NCBI GenBank assembly: GCA_963841695.1
Contig: CAWJDQ010000006.1
Location: 1 to 64,000 of the forward strand
DNA: 64,000 nucleotides
DNA from: RYN-230 sp963841695
GTDB taxonomy: Bacteria; Actinomycetota; Actinomycetes; Streptosporangiales; Streptosporangiaceae
Direction: 5' to 3'
Positions 52,561-62,304 of the stretch are shown here, one piece after another (within the stretch, counting starts at the first letter, position 1; each line of letters begins with the position of its first letter). The position numbers and the translations under genes were made by a program. The notes under the pieces were generated by a model. It saw nothing but the letters and a program-made list of their open reading frames with translations. It did no database searches and was not told the origin of the DNA.

Positions 52561-53235
52561 TTAGGACGGCTGGCTGGCCGACGGTTCATCGCTACCCGGC
52601 CCATCCGGGTGGGCGGGACCGGGGGGCGGCAGGGCGATCGGGTACGCCAGCATCAGGAACTCCACCGGGAGCGCGTCCGGCGGCCGCAGGGAGGGGTCGG
52701 TGAGCCGCTCCAGGAACCGGGGCCGCAGCAGGGCCAGCAGTTCCTGGCTGACCTCTTCGAGTTCCCCGGCGGTGAGGTAGACGAGGGTCTCGCTGCTGCC
52801 CGCCGCGTCCCGCCACCGGCGCGGGAAGTTCGGGTTCGTATCCAGCCAGGTCCGGTACCGGCTGAACTGGCGCTCACGGAGCATACGGACCAGGGCGCCC
52901 GCGGCGATCTCGGTTTCCGGGTCGTCGTGCACCGTGGCGAACTGCATTCCGACCGAGGTCAGCCGCCACGGCCGGGACCGGCCCTTCCCGCCGCCCGCCT
53001 CCTCGACGAAGCCGTACTTCGCCAGCTGGCGCAGGTGGAACGAGCACGTGGTGGGTGACTCGCCAATGCGCTCGCCGACCTCGGTGGCCGTCATGGCCCC
53101 GTGCAGGACCAGGGCCTCGAGGAGCGCGATGCGGACCGGATGGGTCAGGGCCCGCAGCGTGCGCGCATCCGTGAGCTCGCGGACATCCTCCAGCGGTGCC
53201 GGGGCGGCCGGCGGCCCAGGTTCGTTAATAGCCAC
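52561..53235 (-). CDS. ArsR-like winged-helix transcription regulator
   Basis: A 224-residue regulator. The HTH is DARTLRALTHPVRIALLEALVLHGAMTATEVGERIGESPTTCSFHLRQLAKYGFVEEAGGGKGRSRPWRLT, an ArsR/HTH_20 type; the C-terminal half is helical with TAGELEEVSQELLALLRPRFLE, as in regulators of efflux or stress genes. No metal-binding cysteine pair is seen. GTG 53235 is chosen because it begins the conserved part. Three CTCTCGA elements lie just upstream. Divergent from the DinB gene. Confidence 0.83.
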   Translation of the reverse strand: MAINEPGPPAAPAPLEDVRELTDARTLRALTHPVRIALLEALVLHGAMTATEVGERIGESPTTCSFHLRQLAKYGFVEEAGGGKGRSRPWRLTSVGMQFATVHDDPETEIAAGALVRMLRERQFSRYRTWLDTNPNFPRRWRDAAGSSETLVYLTAGELEEVSQELLALLRPRFLERLTDPSLRPPDALPVEFLMLAYPIALPPPGPAHPDGPGSDEPSASQPS

Positions 53236-53284
53236 CTCTCGATACTTATCTTTCGAGAGTTTCCTGTCAAGAGTTTTCTCTCGA
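53236..53284. promoter_or_regulatory. Three-part CTCTCGA operator before the ArsR-like gene
   Basis: CTCTCGA at 53236-53242, its reverse complement TCGAGAG at 53253-53259 and a third CTCTCGA at 53278-53284, spaced about two helical turns, in an AT-rich divergent promoter. Probable autoregulatory site also controlling the DinB gene. Confidence 0.6.
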
Positions 53285-53339
53285 AGAATGCCTGGCGCCT
53301 GGTTCACGTGCGGGCGGGGGTTCCTGGCAGGGTGGGACG

Positions 53340-53858
53340 ATGACCTGGACCGCACCGGCGCCGCATCCAGTCGATGGGCCGCTCACCGGCGATGACCGGC
53401 CCATCCTCGAGGGGTACCTCACCTGGCAGCGGGTCACCGTGCTGAACATCTGCGCCGGGCTGACCGCCGAGCAGCTGGCGCGCCGGCCCATCCCGTCCTC
53501 GAACCTGTCCCTGCTGGGCCTGATCCGGCATCTGGCCAAGGTCGAGCGGATCTGGTTCCGGCAGCGGGCGGCGGGCCAGCCGGTGCCGCCCATGTATGAC
53601 CCGGCCCGGGGAAAAGACGCCGACTTCAACGAGGCCGTGGCCGCGGAGGCCGAGGCGGACATCGCCCGGCTGCAGGAGGAATGGCGGCGGGCCGACGAGG
53701 CCGTGGCCGCGCTGGATTTCGGGGACACGCTCGACGCCGGGGGCGGCGAGACCTTCTCGGTGCGGATGATGTACGTGCACGTGATCGGCGAGTACGCGCG
53801 GCACAACGGGCACGCGGACCTGCTCCGGGAGGCGCTCGACGGCGTCACCGGACGCTGA
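53340..53858 (+). CDS. DinB/DUF664 family protein
   Basis: A 172-residue four-helix DinB-like protein (LEGYLTWQRVTVLNICAGLTAEQLARRPIPSSNLSLLGLIRHLAKVERIWF; MYVHVIGEYARHNGHADLLREALDG), the DUF664 type. The His pair in RHL and GHAD with the HVIGEYARHNGH segment forms the expected metal site. Actinobacterial DinB proteins include mycothiol-dependent transferases; a thiol-transfer or detoxification role is inferred from that family only. Divergently paired with the ArsR-like regulator across the CTCTCGA sites. Confidence 0.85.
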   Translation: MTWTAPAPHPVDGPLTGDDRPILEGYLTWQRVTVLNICAGLTAEQLARRPIPSSNLSLLGLIRHLAKVERIWFRQRAAGQPVPPMYDPARGKDADFNEAVAAEAEADIARLQEEWRRADEAVAALDFGDTLDAGGGETFSVRMMYVHVIGEYARHNGHADLLREALDGVTGR

Positions 53859-53877
53859 CCGGACGGCCCCGGGCCGC

Positions 53878-54565
53878 TCAGCCCCGGGCCGGGCCGGCCG
53901 TGATCCGGGCCAGCGAGAGCACGAGATGGCGGACGAAGGAGTCCGGCTCGGGCCACGGGTAACCGGGCAGCGCGGTGCGCAGGGTGACGGCGCCGTGCAG
54001 GGCCACCCAGACCGCCGTCGAGTCGGCCACGACGTCGGGGCTGGCCGACGCACCCGCCTCGACGCAGTCCTCGATGCCCCGGACGAGCAGGGCGAAGGCT
54101 TCCGCGCCGAATTCCAGCACCGGGCGGCCGTCCGGGCCCAGCGCGACCGGCGCGCAGTACTCTTCCGGCGGCCGGAGAGGCCGGAGAACAGGACGCCGTA
54201 GCGGGCGGGGTGGGCGAGCCCGTAGCTGACGTAGGCCTGCGCAGCCCGCGACCAGGCGCCGGACCGGATCCTGGCCGGCCGAGGCCGACCCGGCCTCGAT
54301 CGCCTCGGCCAGCTCGTCGAAGACCCGCATGATCACGGCCATCACGATGGCGTCGCGGTCCGCGAAGTGCGGGTAGATGGACGGGGCGGCGATGCCTACC
54401 TCCCGGGCCACCGCGCGCAGCGTGACCGCCTCGTCCGAGCCGGACCGCTCGATCAGCGCGAGCGCCCCGGTCACGATGTCGTCGGTCAGCCGGGCGCCCT
54501 GGCCGCGGGCGTTGCGCTGCCGCCGGCCAGGCTCGGCGGGACCAGGCTCGGATGCGGTATCTCAC
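53878..54565 (-). pseudogene. TetR-family repressor of the adjacent exporter (frameshifted)
   Basis: HTH DDIVTGALALIERSGSDEAVTLRAVAREVGIAAPSIYPHFADRDAIVMAVIMRVFDELAEA is intact. The ligand domain is interrupted: near 54250 the frame leaves AYVSYGLAHPARYGVLFSGLSG and near 54170 returns to EEYCAPVALGPDGRPVLEFGAEAFALLVRGIEDC. The N-terminal codons are also out of frame with any good start. It is divergent from the MFS exporter, the standard arrangement for a TetR repressor and its target. Confidence 0.78.
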
Positions 54566-54666
54566 GATTCCTACTTTACATCTGTTAGCTCATCTGTCTA
54601 TGCTTACGACTGTAAGTCAACGATTGTAAGGCAACAACTGTAAGCAATCAGACGAAGGAGAGACCG

Positions 54667-56337
54667 ATGGCCATCCAGCCGACGGCCGCCCGACCGGCGA
54701 GCCGGCCACGGTCAGCTCCGGGCGGTGGCCGCAGGGCCACCCGCGGCGGCGGCAGATCCTGCTCGTGCTCTGCCTGAGCCTGCTGGTGGTCGTCATCGAC
54801 AACACCATCCTCAACACCGCGCTGCCCACGCTGGCCCGGGTGCTGCACGCCGGCACCAGCTCGCTGCAGTGGATCGCCGACGCCTACACGCTGTGCTTCG
54901 CGGCGCTGCTGATCCCGGCCGGGGCGCTGGGTGACCGCTACGGCCGGCGGCTCTCGCTGTCGGCGGGCTGGCCGTGTTCGCCCTCGGCAGCGCGGCGGCG
55001 GCGTTCGCGTCCGGCACCGGCATGCTGATCGCGGCGCGCGTGGTGATGGGCCTCGGGCGCGGCGTTCGTCATGCCGGCCACGCTGTCGATCCTGAACGCC
55101 GTGTTCCCGCCGAAGGAGCGCCCGCAGGCCATCGCCGCCTGGTCGGCCGTGGCCGGGGTCGGGCATCGTGATCGGCCCGACCCTGGGCGGCCTGCTGCTG
55201 TCGCATTTCTGGTGGGGCAGTGTCTTCCTGATCAACATCCCGCTGGTGGCGCTGGCGCTGGCCGGCGTGCTGCTGACCGTGCCCGAGACCGCCGAGCCGG
55301 GCGGCCACCGCCTCGACTTCACCGGCACCCTGCTGATCGCCGGCGCGCTGTTCGCTCCTCGTGGACGCCATCATCGAGGCACCCACCCGGGGCTGGACCG
55401 GCGCCGGTCACCCTGGCCGAGGGGGCCGCGGCGGCTGGCCGGGCTCGGCCTGTTCGTCTGGTGGGAGCTGCGCGCCCCGCAACCCGCTGATCGACCTGCG
55501 GGTGTTCGCGGTCCGCGCCTTCTCGGCCGCGGCCGCCGTCGGTGACCGTGATCTTCTTCGCCCTGTTCGGCAGCCTGTTCGTGCTGACCCAGTACCTCCA
55601 GCTGGTGCACGGCTACAGCCCGCTGTCGGCCGGGGTGCGCGCGCTGCCGTTCGCGCTGGCCATGGCCGCCGTGTCGCCGCTGTCTCCACGCTCCTGGCCG
55701 GGCGGCTCGGCAGCCGGGTGATCATCCCGGCGGGCATGGCGGCTCATGGGCGCGGGCCTGCTGGACCTGTCCACGGCCGGCGTGCACACCAGCTACCCGC
55801 CGCTGGCCGTCGCCGTGGCGATCATGGGCGCGGGCATGGGGCTGGTGATGGCCCCGGCCAGCACCACCATCATGACCACGGTTCCGGCGCACCAGGCCGG
55901 GGCGGGCAGCGCGATCAACGACACGATCCGCGAGGTCGGCGGCGCCCTCGGGCATCGCGATCATCGGCAGCCTGGCCGAGAACGTGTACCGCTCGAAGCT
56001 CGCCACCGCGCTCACCGCGGCGCACGTGCCGCAGCCGGTGAGCCGCCTGGCCACAGGCTCGGTCGCCGCGGCCGACGGGGTGGGCCAGCACCTCGGCGGC
56101 CCGGCCGGCGCCCGGCTGGCCGCAGCGGCGCACACCGCGTTCAGCACGGCCATGGCCACCGGCATGCGGGTGGCCGCGGTGGTGGCCCTCGTGGCCGCGG
56201 TCGGCGTGGCGTTCGCGCTGCCCGCCCGGAGGCGGCCGGGCACCGCAGTCCTCCCCCAGCCGGACGCCGCGGGGGCCCGCCCGGACGCCGGAGCGGCCCG
56301 CCCGGACGCCGCGGGGGTCGCGGCTGGGGCGAGGTAG
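54667..56337 (+). pseudogene. DHA2-type MFS multidrug exporter with about a dozen frameshifts
   Basis: Reassembling frames gives a near full EmrB/QacA-type 14-helix drug:H+ antiporter: ILLVLCLSLLVVVIDNTILNTALPTLARVLHA, LQWIADAYTLCFAALLIPAGALGDRYGRR (motif A), FVMPATLSILNAVFPPKERPQAIAAWSAVAGVGIVIGPTLGG (motif C), RLDFTGTLLIAGALFALLVDAIIEAPTRGW, RNPLIDLRVFAVRAFSAAA, and MGAGMGLVMAPASTTIMTTVPAHQAGAGSAIN. Nearly every interruption is one extra base (for example C after CTCGGG or GTCGGG), with codons otherwise conserved. GGAGAGACC precedes ATG 54667. It cannot be translated as written. Confidence 0.88.
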
Positions 56338-56431
56338 CGGGGCGCGGCCGGGGGCCATGCTGGGGGTGAGGACGGGCGGGGGCGGGCAGGGGGATTAGCG
56401 GACGGTCCCCGGGGCGTTCTAGGAGATGATC

Positions 56432-57512
56432 ATGGCTGAGGTCCGGTACGAGAACGCGACACGCGTCTATCCCGGGGCGGAGCGGCCCGCGGTGGACGCG
56501 CTGACCCTGGCCATCGGGGACGGCGAGTTCGTGGTGATGGCCGGCCCGTCGGGCTGCGGCACCACCACGGCCCTGCGGATGCTGGCCGGCCTGGAGGAGC
56601 TCGATGAGGGCTCGATCCTCATCGGCGGCCAGGACATGGCGGACGTACCGTCCCGGGACCGCGACGTCGCGGTGGTGTTCCAGAACTACGCGCTCTACCC
56701 GAGCAAGACCGTGGGCGAGAACATGGGCTTCGCGCTCCGGATGCGGGGTATCGGCGAGGAGGAGAGCGCCCGCCGGGTCCGGGAAGCCGCCCGCCTGCTG
56801 GATCTGGAGCCGCTGCTGGACCGCACGCCGCGGAACCTGTCCGGCGGCCAGCGCCAGCGGGTCGCGCTGGGCCGGGCCATCGTCCGCGAGCCCAAGGTCT
56901 TCTGCATGGACGAGCCGCTGTCCAACCTGGACGCGGCGCTGCGCGCGGCGACCCAGGCCCAGATCAGCGAGCTCCAGCGCCGCTTGCGGGTGACCACGGT
57001 GTACGTCACCCACGACCAGGCGGAGGCCATGGCCATGGGTGAGCGGGTGGCCGTGCTGCGCGATGGGCGGCTGCAGCAGTTCGCCACCCCGGCCGAGCTG
57101 TATGACCGGCCCGCGAACGCGTTCGTGGCCTCGTTCATCGGGTCGCCGGCCATGAACCTGTTCGACGCCGTGGTGGAGCAGGACGGGATCAGGCTGGCCG
57201 GACGCCCTCCTCCGGCTGGGCGACACCCAGCAGCGCGCGGTCCGGGGCCACCAGCGGGTCGTCGCCGGGATCAGGCCCGAGCACCTGTCGGCCGGGGAAG
57301 GCGACCTGGAGCTGAAGGTCGCCCTGGTCGAGGAGGCCGGGGAGGACGCCTTGATCTACGGGCAGCTGGCCGGGGACCCGGGCAGCAATGTGATCCTCCG
57401 GTCCGGGCCGGTGCGCCCGCAGCCCGGCGAAGTCATCAGGGCGGGCGTGGACCCCGCGCGGCTGCATCTGTTCGGCGCGGCCGCGGCGGCGGGTCGGCAC
57501 GGGGACGGCTGA
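56432..57512 (+). pseudogene. MalK/UgpC-type ABC ATPase, Walker A lysine missing, one frameshift
   Basis: A sugar-importer ATPase of about 360 residues: RVYPGAERPAVDALTLAIGDGEFVVMAGPSGCGTTTALRMLAGLEEL, FQNYALYPSKTVGENMGFALRMRG, LSGGQRQRVALGRAIVREPKVFCMDEPLSNLDAALR, VYVTHDQAEAMAMGERVAVL. The Walker A is GPSGCGTTT where GKS/GKT is expected, so the nucleotide-binding Lys is replaced by Thr. A base is lost near 57200, after which the regulatory OB-fold continues in another frame (VVAGIRPEHLSAGEGDLELKVALVEEAGEDALIYGQL) to TGA 57512. ATG 56432 is chosen for the AGGAG six bases upstream. No permease gene is near. Confidence 0.87.
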
Positions 57513-57605
57513 GGCCCGGCTGGCCGGCCAGGTGCACCCCGCCGCAGAGCGGGTACCTACCGGGCGAAATGCGGCACGCTGCCGCATCCGTCGGAAGGGG
57601 ACGAG

Positions 57606-58416
57606 ATGGCGCCAGCAGATACCCCCGTGGTCTTCGTGCACGGCCTCTGGCTGCACGCCACCTCATGGGACCCGTGGGTGGAGTTCTTCCGCGAGGCGGG
57701 CTACGCGCCGATCGCCCCCGGCTGGCCCGGCGACCGGACACCGTCGAGGAGACCCGGCAGCATCCGGAGCAGGTGGCCGGGAAGGGCATCGACGACGTGG
57801 TCGGGCACTACGCCGAGATCATCCGGCGGGCTGAGCGCGCCGCCCATCGTCATCGGGCACTCCTTCGGCGGCCTGATCGTCGCAGCGGCTGCTCGGGCAG
57901 AACCTGGCCGCCGCGGCCGTGGCCATCGACGCGGCGCCGATCAAGGGCGTGTACTACCTGCCCCCGCTCGGCCGCTGCGGGTCGCCTCGCATCGCCTTGC
58001 GCAAGCCCGGCGAACCGGGAGCAGGCAGTGTCGCTGACCCAGGCGCAGTTCCGGTACGGCTTCGGCAACGCGCTGACCGAGGCAAGAGTCCGCCGAGCTG
58101 TTCGAGCAGTGGGCCGATTCCCTCCCCGGGCAAGCCCGCTGTTCGAGGACGCCGCTGGCCAACTTCATCCCCGCGGTCGCCGGCGCGGTGGACACCCGCA
58201 ACAAGGCCCGCGGGCCGCTGCTGCTGATCGCCGGCGGCCGACGACCATACGGTCCCGGCCGCGATCACCATGGCGACCCGGAAGCTTTACCACAAGTCCC
58301 CGGCCATCACGGATCTGCGGGAGTTCCCGGACCGCGGGCACTCGCTGACCATGGATCACGGCTGGCGGGACGTCGCCCAGGGCGCCCTGGACTGGCTCCG
58401 GCAGCGCCACCAGTAG
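57606..58416 (+). pseudogene. Alpha/beta hydrolase with several frameshifts
   Basis: Assembled from three frames: VVFVHGLWLHATSWDPWVEFFREAGYAPIAPGWPGD, DTVEETRQHPEQVAGKGIDDVVGHYAEIIRRAER, PPIVIGHSFGGLIVQRLLGQ (nucleophile elbow GHSFGG), VAIDAAPIKGVYYLPPL, EQAVSLTQAQFRYGFGNALTEE, PLFEDALANF, TRNKARGPLLLIAGG and FPDRGHSLTMDHGWRDVAQGALDWLRQRHQ with the catalytic His. The complete protein would be about 270 residues. At least six single-base indels of both signs are needed. Similar hydrolases act on esters or epoxides; substrate unknown. Confidence 0.85.
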
Positions 58417-58420
58417 CCGG

Positions 58421-58795
58421 TCACGCCAGGCGCGTGTCCTCTCCGGATCCGCGCCGTGCGGTCAGCGCACCCCGCAGGGTGCGGTAGATCGTCAGCAGCC
58501 GGTCGTAGCCGCTGGACGCGAAGAAGCCCGCCAGGGGGCTCGACGGCGCCACGACGACGCGCAGGTCGATGTGGTACGCGTCGGCCAGACGGCGGGCAAT
58601 CGCGATCTTCCCGAGACCGGTGCTGTCGAAGAACGTGGTGAGGGTCAGGTCGAGGATGACGGTGGTCACCCCCGGCTCGAGCGCGGCCATCAGTTCCTGG
58701 TGGACCTGCGTGGCGTTGACGTAGCTGACCTCGCCAGGCAAGCTGACCACCGTGGTCCTGGCTTGATCGTCCGGCCAGCGTGCGTGATAGTCCAT
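58421..58795 (-). CDS. STAS-domain protein
   Basis: A 124-residue anti-sigma-factor-antagonist-like protein: TTVVSLPGEVSYVNATQVHQELMAAL and TTVILDLTLTTFFDSTGLGKIAIARRLADA; Ser58 in FDSTGLG is the predicted phosphorylation site. It is isolated from the STAS gene at 25.5 kb and has no kinase or phosphatase neighbour. The ATG has no strong ribosome site. It is intact and ends just after the broken hydrolase on the other strand. Confidence 0.87.
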   Translation of the reverse strand: MDYHARWPDDQARTTVVSLPGEVSYVNATQVHQELMAALEPGVTTVILDLTLTTFFDSTGLGKIAIARRLADAYHIDLRVVVAPSSPLAGFFASSGYDRLLTIYRTLRGALTARRGSGEDTRLA

Positions 58796-58929
58796 GAGGT
58801 GCGCGTCCCCCGGGCGGATGGCCGGGGGCCGTGCTGGCGGCCGGGCGGCGGGCAGGAGCCAGCCCGTACCCCGGCTGGCTCAACACCCGACTCCGCTAGT
58901 GTGCCACGCGCCAGGCCTGCGGCATGCGG

Positions 58930-59757
58930 CTAATCCGCCGCCGGGCCGGCTGCGCCACCGGGGCCCGCCCCGGTGGCCCCCGGGTCCGCCAGCCACCCGA
59001 AGGTGTCCTCCGCCGCCCCCGCCGTGGGCCGGTACTCCAGCCCCACGTAACCGCGGTATCCCCTGCGGTTGAGATGGCCGAGGACGAACGGGTAGTTGAT
59101 CTCGCCGGTGCCCGGCTCGCCGCGGCCGGGCACGTCGGCGATCTGGACGTGGCTGATCAGGTCCCAGTGGGCATCGATGGTCCCGGTGATCTCCCCTTCC
59201 ACGCGCTGCATGTGGTACACGTCGTACTGAAGCCGGACATTGTCGCGGCCGGTCTGCCGGGCGAAGGCCGCGGCCGCCGCAGTCGTGGTCAGCAGGCAGG
59301 GGCCGTTGTCCATCGGGTTCAGGGCCTCGATCAGCACCTCGCAGCCCGCCGCCGCGGCCTGGTCGGCGGCCCAGGCGACGTTGTCCCGGGCCAGGTCGAG
59401 CTGGAGGCCGAGCGGGTAGCCCGGCTGGCGCAGCCCGACCAGCAGGTTCAGCCGGGGGCAGCCGCACGCCTGGGCGATGCGCAGCGCGGCCGGCACGTGC
59501 GCGCGCAGCTGCGCGGTGCGGGCAGGGTCGGCGGCCAGGCCCCGGTCCCCGGCGGCCATGTCACCGGCGTCGAAGTTCAGCAGCGCCAGCCGCATCCCCC
59601 AGCGCCGGGTCAGGCCGGGCAGCAGCGCGGCGTCCGCGTCGCCCGGCCACCACAGCTCGACGGCGCCGAAACCGGCCCGCGCCGCGCGGGCGAACTGGTC
59701 GGGCAGGGGCAGCCCCGCCCAGAGCATCGACAGGTTGGCGGCAAATCGCAGCGGCAT
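58930..59757 (-). CDS. hyi: Hydroxypyruvate isomerase-like TIM-barrel enzyme
   Basis: A 275-residue sugar-phosphate isomerase/epimerase-fold protein. FAANLSMLWAGLPLPDQFARAARAGFGAVELWWPGD, CEVLIEALNPMDNGPCLLT, VRLQYDVYHMQRVEGEI and ISHVQIADVPGRGEPGTGEINYPFVLGHL match hydroxypyruvate isomerase, with metal ligands Glu, Asp, His and Glu in those segments. It interconverts hydroxypyruvate and tartronate semialdehyde. No glyoxylate-carboligase or kinase gene is adjacent, so an orphan role or related substrate is possible. Confidence 0.87.
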   Translation of the reverse strand: MPLRFAANLSMLWAGLPLPDQFARAARAGFGAVELWWPGDADAALLPGLTRRWGMRLALLNFDAGDMAAGDRGLAADPARTAQLRAHVPAALRIAQACGCPRLNLLVGLRQPGYPLGLQLDLARDNVAWAADQAAAAGCEVLIEALNPMDNGPCLLTTTAAAAAFARQTGRDNVRLQYDVYHMQRVEGEITGTIDAHWDLISHVQIADVPGRGEPGTGEINYPFVLGHLNRRGYRGYVGLEYRPTAGAAEDTFGWLADPGATGAGPGGAAGPAAD

Positions 59758-60066
59758 CGCCGGTCAGGCTCCCGGCTCAGGGCCCGGGACGATCTGCAGA
59801 GGTGGCATCCACGCAGCTTAAGAGATCCGCTGCGCGCCGCCCACCTGGCCAGGCGGCCGCCGCGGCCGTCACGCAGTCTTCATGATCGGCGAGTACACCT
59901 GTCGTTTGGGCCCAGCCCGCGCCGGAAAGGCTCACCGCCAGGCACAGCCGACGCGGCCCCCGGGCGAAGGCCCAGCTAGGGGCGGGATCCCGCGTCCAGA
60001 ATCAGCGCGTATGTCCTGGCTGCGGTGTCTCGCACGCTGAACAGTCTTCTGGAGGGGAGAACGCGG
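59758..60066. other. Non-coding divergent promoter region
   Basis: About 310 bases between the hyi-like gene (minus) and the glycosidase gene (plus). It includes a slightly AT-richer patch near 59815-59830 and around 59880-59910. No inverted repeat or known regulatory element stands out. A GTG at 60025 opens an alternative longer start for the plus-strand gene. Confidence 0.4.
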
Positions 60067-61299
60067 GTGCCTAGACCGGCCTCATTCCGGCGCGACTCCG
60101 AGGTGAGCGGGCCCGGCACCGGGGCAGGCCCGGGTGGCCCGCGCCCGGATGACCGCGGTCCGGGCCGGTTCCGCCGGCTGCGCGCGCGGCGGTGGTTCCA
60201 GGTGGTGGTGGCGCTGCTGGTGGCCTGCGTCATCTGGCTCGGCTGGTCCGTGGGCCACGCCCTGACCATGTCCGGCGGCGGGACGGTGTCCGAGCGGCTG
60301 GCGGAGTGGGCCCGCGATCACTACCTCGGCCCGGTGGTCACGTTCGGAGAGTGGATCACGTACCGGGCACCGAAGGTCGGCGGGAAGCCCTCGTTCGCGC
60401 TGACCGGCCCCAGCGCGGGGCCGGTCAGCGCACCCAGGCCCGCCGGGCGGGCCAGCACCGGGCCCGCCTACCCGGCCCCCGCGCCGCTGAAGCCCATGGT
60501 GGCCCATCCGCTGCCCGGGGAAGGCCGGTGGCGGGTGCTCGGCACGGCCAAGGGGGAGCCGGCCGTCTTCGGCACCTACCTGCGGGCGAGCAACATTTAC
60601 ACGTCCTATGTGGCGGGCATCGTCTCGATGAACCAGGGTCTGGTGCGTTTCCAGCTGCACCCGGGGGCGGAAGATCCCGGGCCTGGTCGGTGGAAAGCCC
60701 AGCCAGACATCCCGCCCGGCAAGCGGCTCGGGCTGCTGGCCACCTTCAACGGGGGGTTCAAGATTTCCACGTCCGGGGGCGGCTTCTACCTGAACGGGGC
60801 CACCACCGGGGTACTCACCCGGGGCGTCGCGTCGGTCGTCTACTACCGGGACGGGCGGATCGCCATCGGGAACTGGGGGGGTTCCGTGCGGATGACACCT
60901 GACGTGGTGGGCGTCCGGCAGAACCTGCACCTGATCGTGGCGCACGGCAAGATCCCCGCCTCAGTGGACTACAACGTGGAGACCAGCTGGGGGGCCACCC
61001 TCGGCGGCGGCTACTACGTCTGGCGGTCCGGGATCGGCGTGACCCGGGACGGGCGGGTCATCTTCGCCTACGGCCCGTCGCTGAACGTGCGGGAGCTCGC
61101 CCAGCTGCTGCGGCGGGCGGGCGTGGTCACCGGGATGCAGCTGGACATCAACCCGGACTGGATGTCGTACATGTACTACCTGCCGAAGCACCATCCGGCG
61201 GACCCGACCCCGGTCAACCTGCTCCCGGACCAGCTGCAGCCCCCGGACCGCTACTACGGCGTGGCGAGCCGCGACTTCACCGCCGTGTACGCGCGGTGA
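60067..61299 (+). CDS. Membrane-anchored phosphodiester glycosidase-domain protein
   Basis: A 410-residue protein with a basic N-terminus, one membrane helix (WFQVVVALLVACVIWLGWSVGHAL, about 40-62) and an extracytoplasmic NAGPA/DUF2233 domain (GLLATFNGGFKISTSGGGFYLNG, YYRDGRIAIGNWG, RVIFAYGPSLNVRELAQLLRRAGVVTGMQLDINPDWMSYMYY). The domain cleaves sugar phosphodiesters and is common near cell-envelope polymer genes. GTG 60067 is preferred because GGAGGGGA precedes it by seven bases. Its GTGA overlap with the prenyltransferase gene implies a common operon. Confidence 0.87.
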   Translation: MPRPASFRRDSEVSGPGTGAGPGGPRPDDRGPGRFRRLRARRWFQVVVALLVACVIWLGWSVGHALTMSGGGTVSERLAEWARDHYLGPVVTFGEWITYRAPKVGGKPSFALTGPSAGPVSAPRPAGRASTGPAYPAPAPLKPMVAHPLPGEGRWRVLGTAKGEPAVFGTYLRASNIYTSYVAGIVSMNQGLVRFQLHPGAEDPGPGRWKAQPDIPPGKRLGLLATFNGGFKISTSGGGFYLNGATTGVLTRGVASVVYYRDGRIAIGNWGGSVRMTPDVVGVRQNLHLIVAHGKIPASVDYNVETSWGATLGGGYYVWRSGIGVTRDGRVIFAYGPSLNVRELAQLLRRAGVVTGMQLDINPDWMSYMYYLPKHHPADPTPVNLLPDQLQPPDRYYGVASRDFTAVYAR

Positions 61300-62239
61300 C
61301 GACCCGCGCCAGGGCGGCCGGGCCGCCGCCCGGCCGCCCTGGCGGTTCCGCCATGCTCGCGCGATCCCCGCGGCCGCTGCGCTGGGTCGCGGCCGTCGTG
61401 CAGACCGCACGGCCCCGGCAGTGGCCCAAGAACCTGCTGGTCCTGGCGGCCCCGCTGGCGGCAGCCTCGCTGGGCCGTGATGACGGCCTGGGGTACGCGC
61501 TGGTGGCGGCCGCCGTGTTCACCGTGGCCGCGGCCGCCGTGTACTTCGTCAACGACGTGGTGGACGCGGACCGGGACCGGCTGCACCCGGTCAAGCGGGC
61601 CCGGGCGGTGGCGTCGGGCCGGCTCCCCGGGCGCACGCGATGGTGCTGGCGGTCGCGGGCGTGCTCGCCGCCGAGGCCGCGTGCCTGTGGATCGGCGAGC
61701 CCACGCTGGCCGTGCTGGTCGGCGTCTACGTGGTCTTCTCGCTCATGTACACGTTCGTGCTCAAGCACATCCCCGTGGTCGAGCTGGCCTTCGTGGCCGC
61801 GGGCTTCGTGCTGCGGGCGCTCGGCGGCGCGTCCGCGACCCGGGTTCCCCCGTCCGGCTGGTTCCTGGTGGTGTGCAGCCTGGGCGCCCTGCTGGTCGCC
61901 ATCGCCAAGCGCGACACCGAGCTCGCCCTGCTGGGCCCGGACGCGGCCGTCCACCGGCCGGTCATGCGCTGGTACACCCCGGCGGTGCTGCGGCTGAGCC
62001 AGCGTGTCGCCGCCGGGGTGATGATCGCCGCCTACCTGCTGTGGGCCTACGGCCAGCACGGCGGGTGGACCCGCACCCTGCACCTGCTCAGCGCGCTGCC
62101 GCTGGCCGGGGCGCTGCTCCGGTTCGACTGGCTGACCGCCTGCCAGCCCGCCAAGCCGGTCGAGGACCTGATCGCCCGGGACAGGCTGATGATCTGCTGT
62201 GAGCTGGGCTGGCTGGCGCTGTTCGCGGGCGGCCTGTAG
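61296..62239 (+). pseudogene. UbiA-family decaprenyl-phosphate phosphoribosyltransferase-like protein (one frameshift)
   Basis: A multi-spanning UbiA prenyltransferase of about 313 residues: RWVAAVVQTARPRQWPKNLLVLAAPLAAASLG, metal motif YFVNDVVDADRDRLHPVKRARAVASGRLP, then after a lost base near 61632 MVLAVAGVLAAEAACLWIG, YVVFSLMYTFVLKHIPVVELAFVAAGFVLRALGG and SLGALLVAIAKRDTELALL. The KNLLV and NDxxDxxxD-HP pattern and the dprE2-like neighbour point to the Rv3806c type, which makes the arabinan precursor decaprenyl-phosphoribose. Other UbiA roles are not excluded. It overlaps the glycosidase gene (GTGA). Confidence 0.85.
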
Positions 62240-62304
62240 TGCCCGCCGCGGCGGGCGGTCGGGTATACCTGGCCGGGGACAGCAGGCTCCGAGCGGGAGG
62301 CAGC

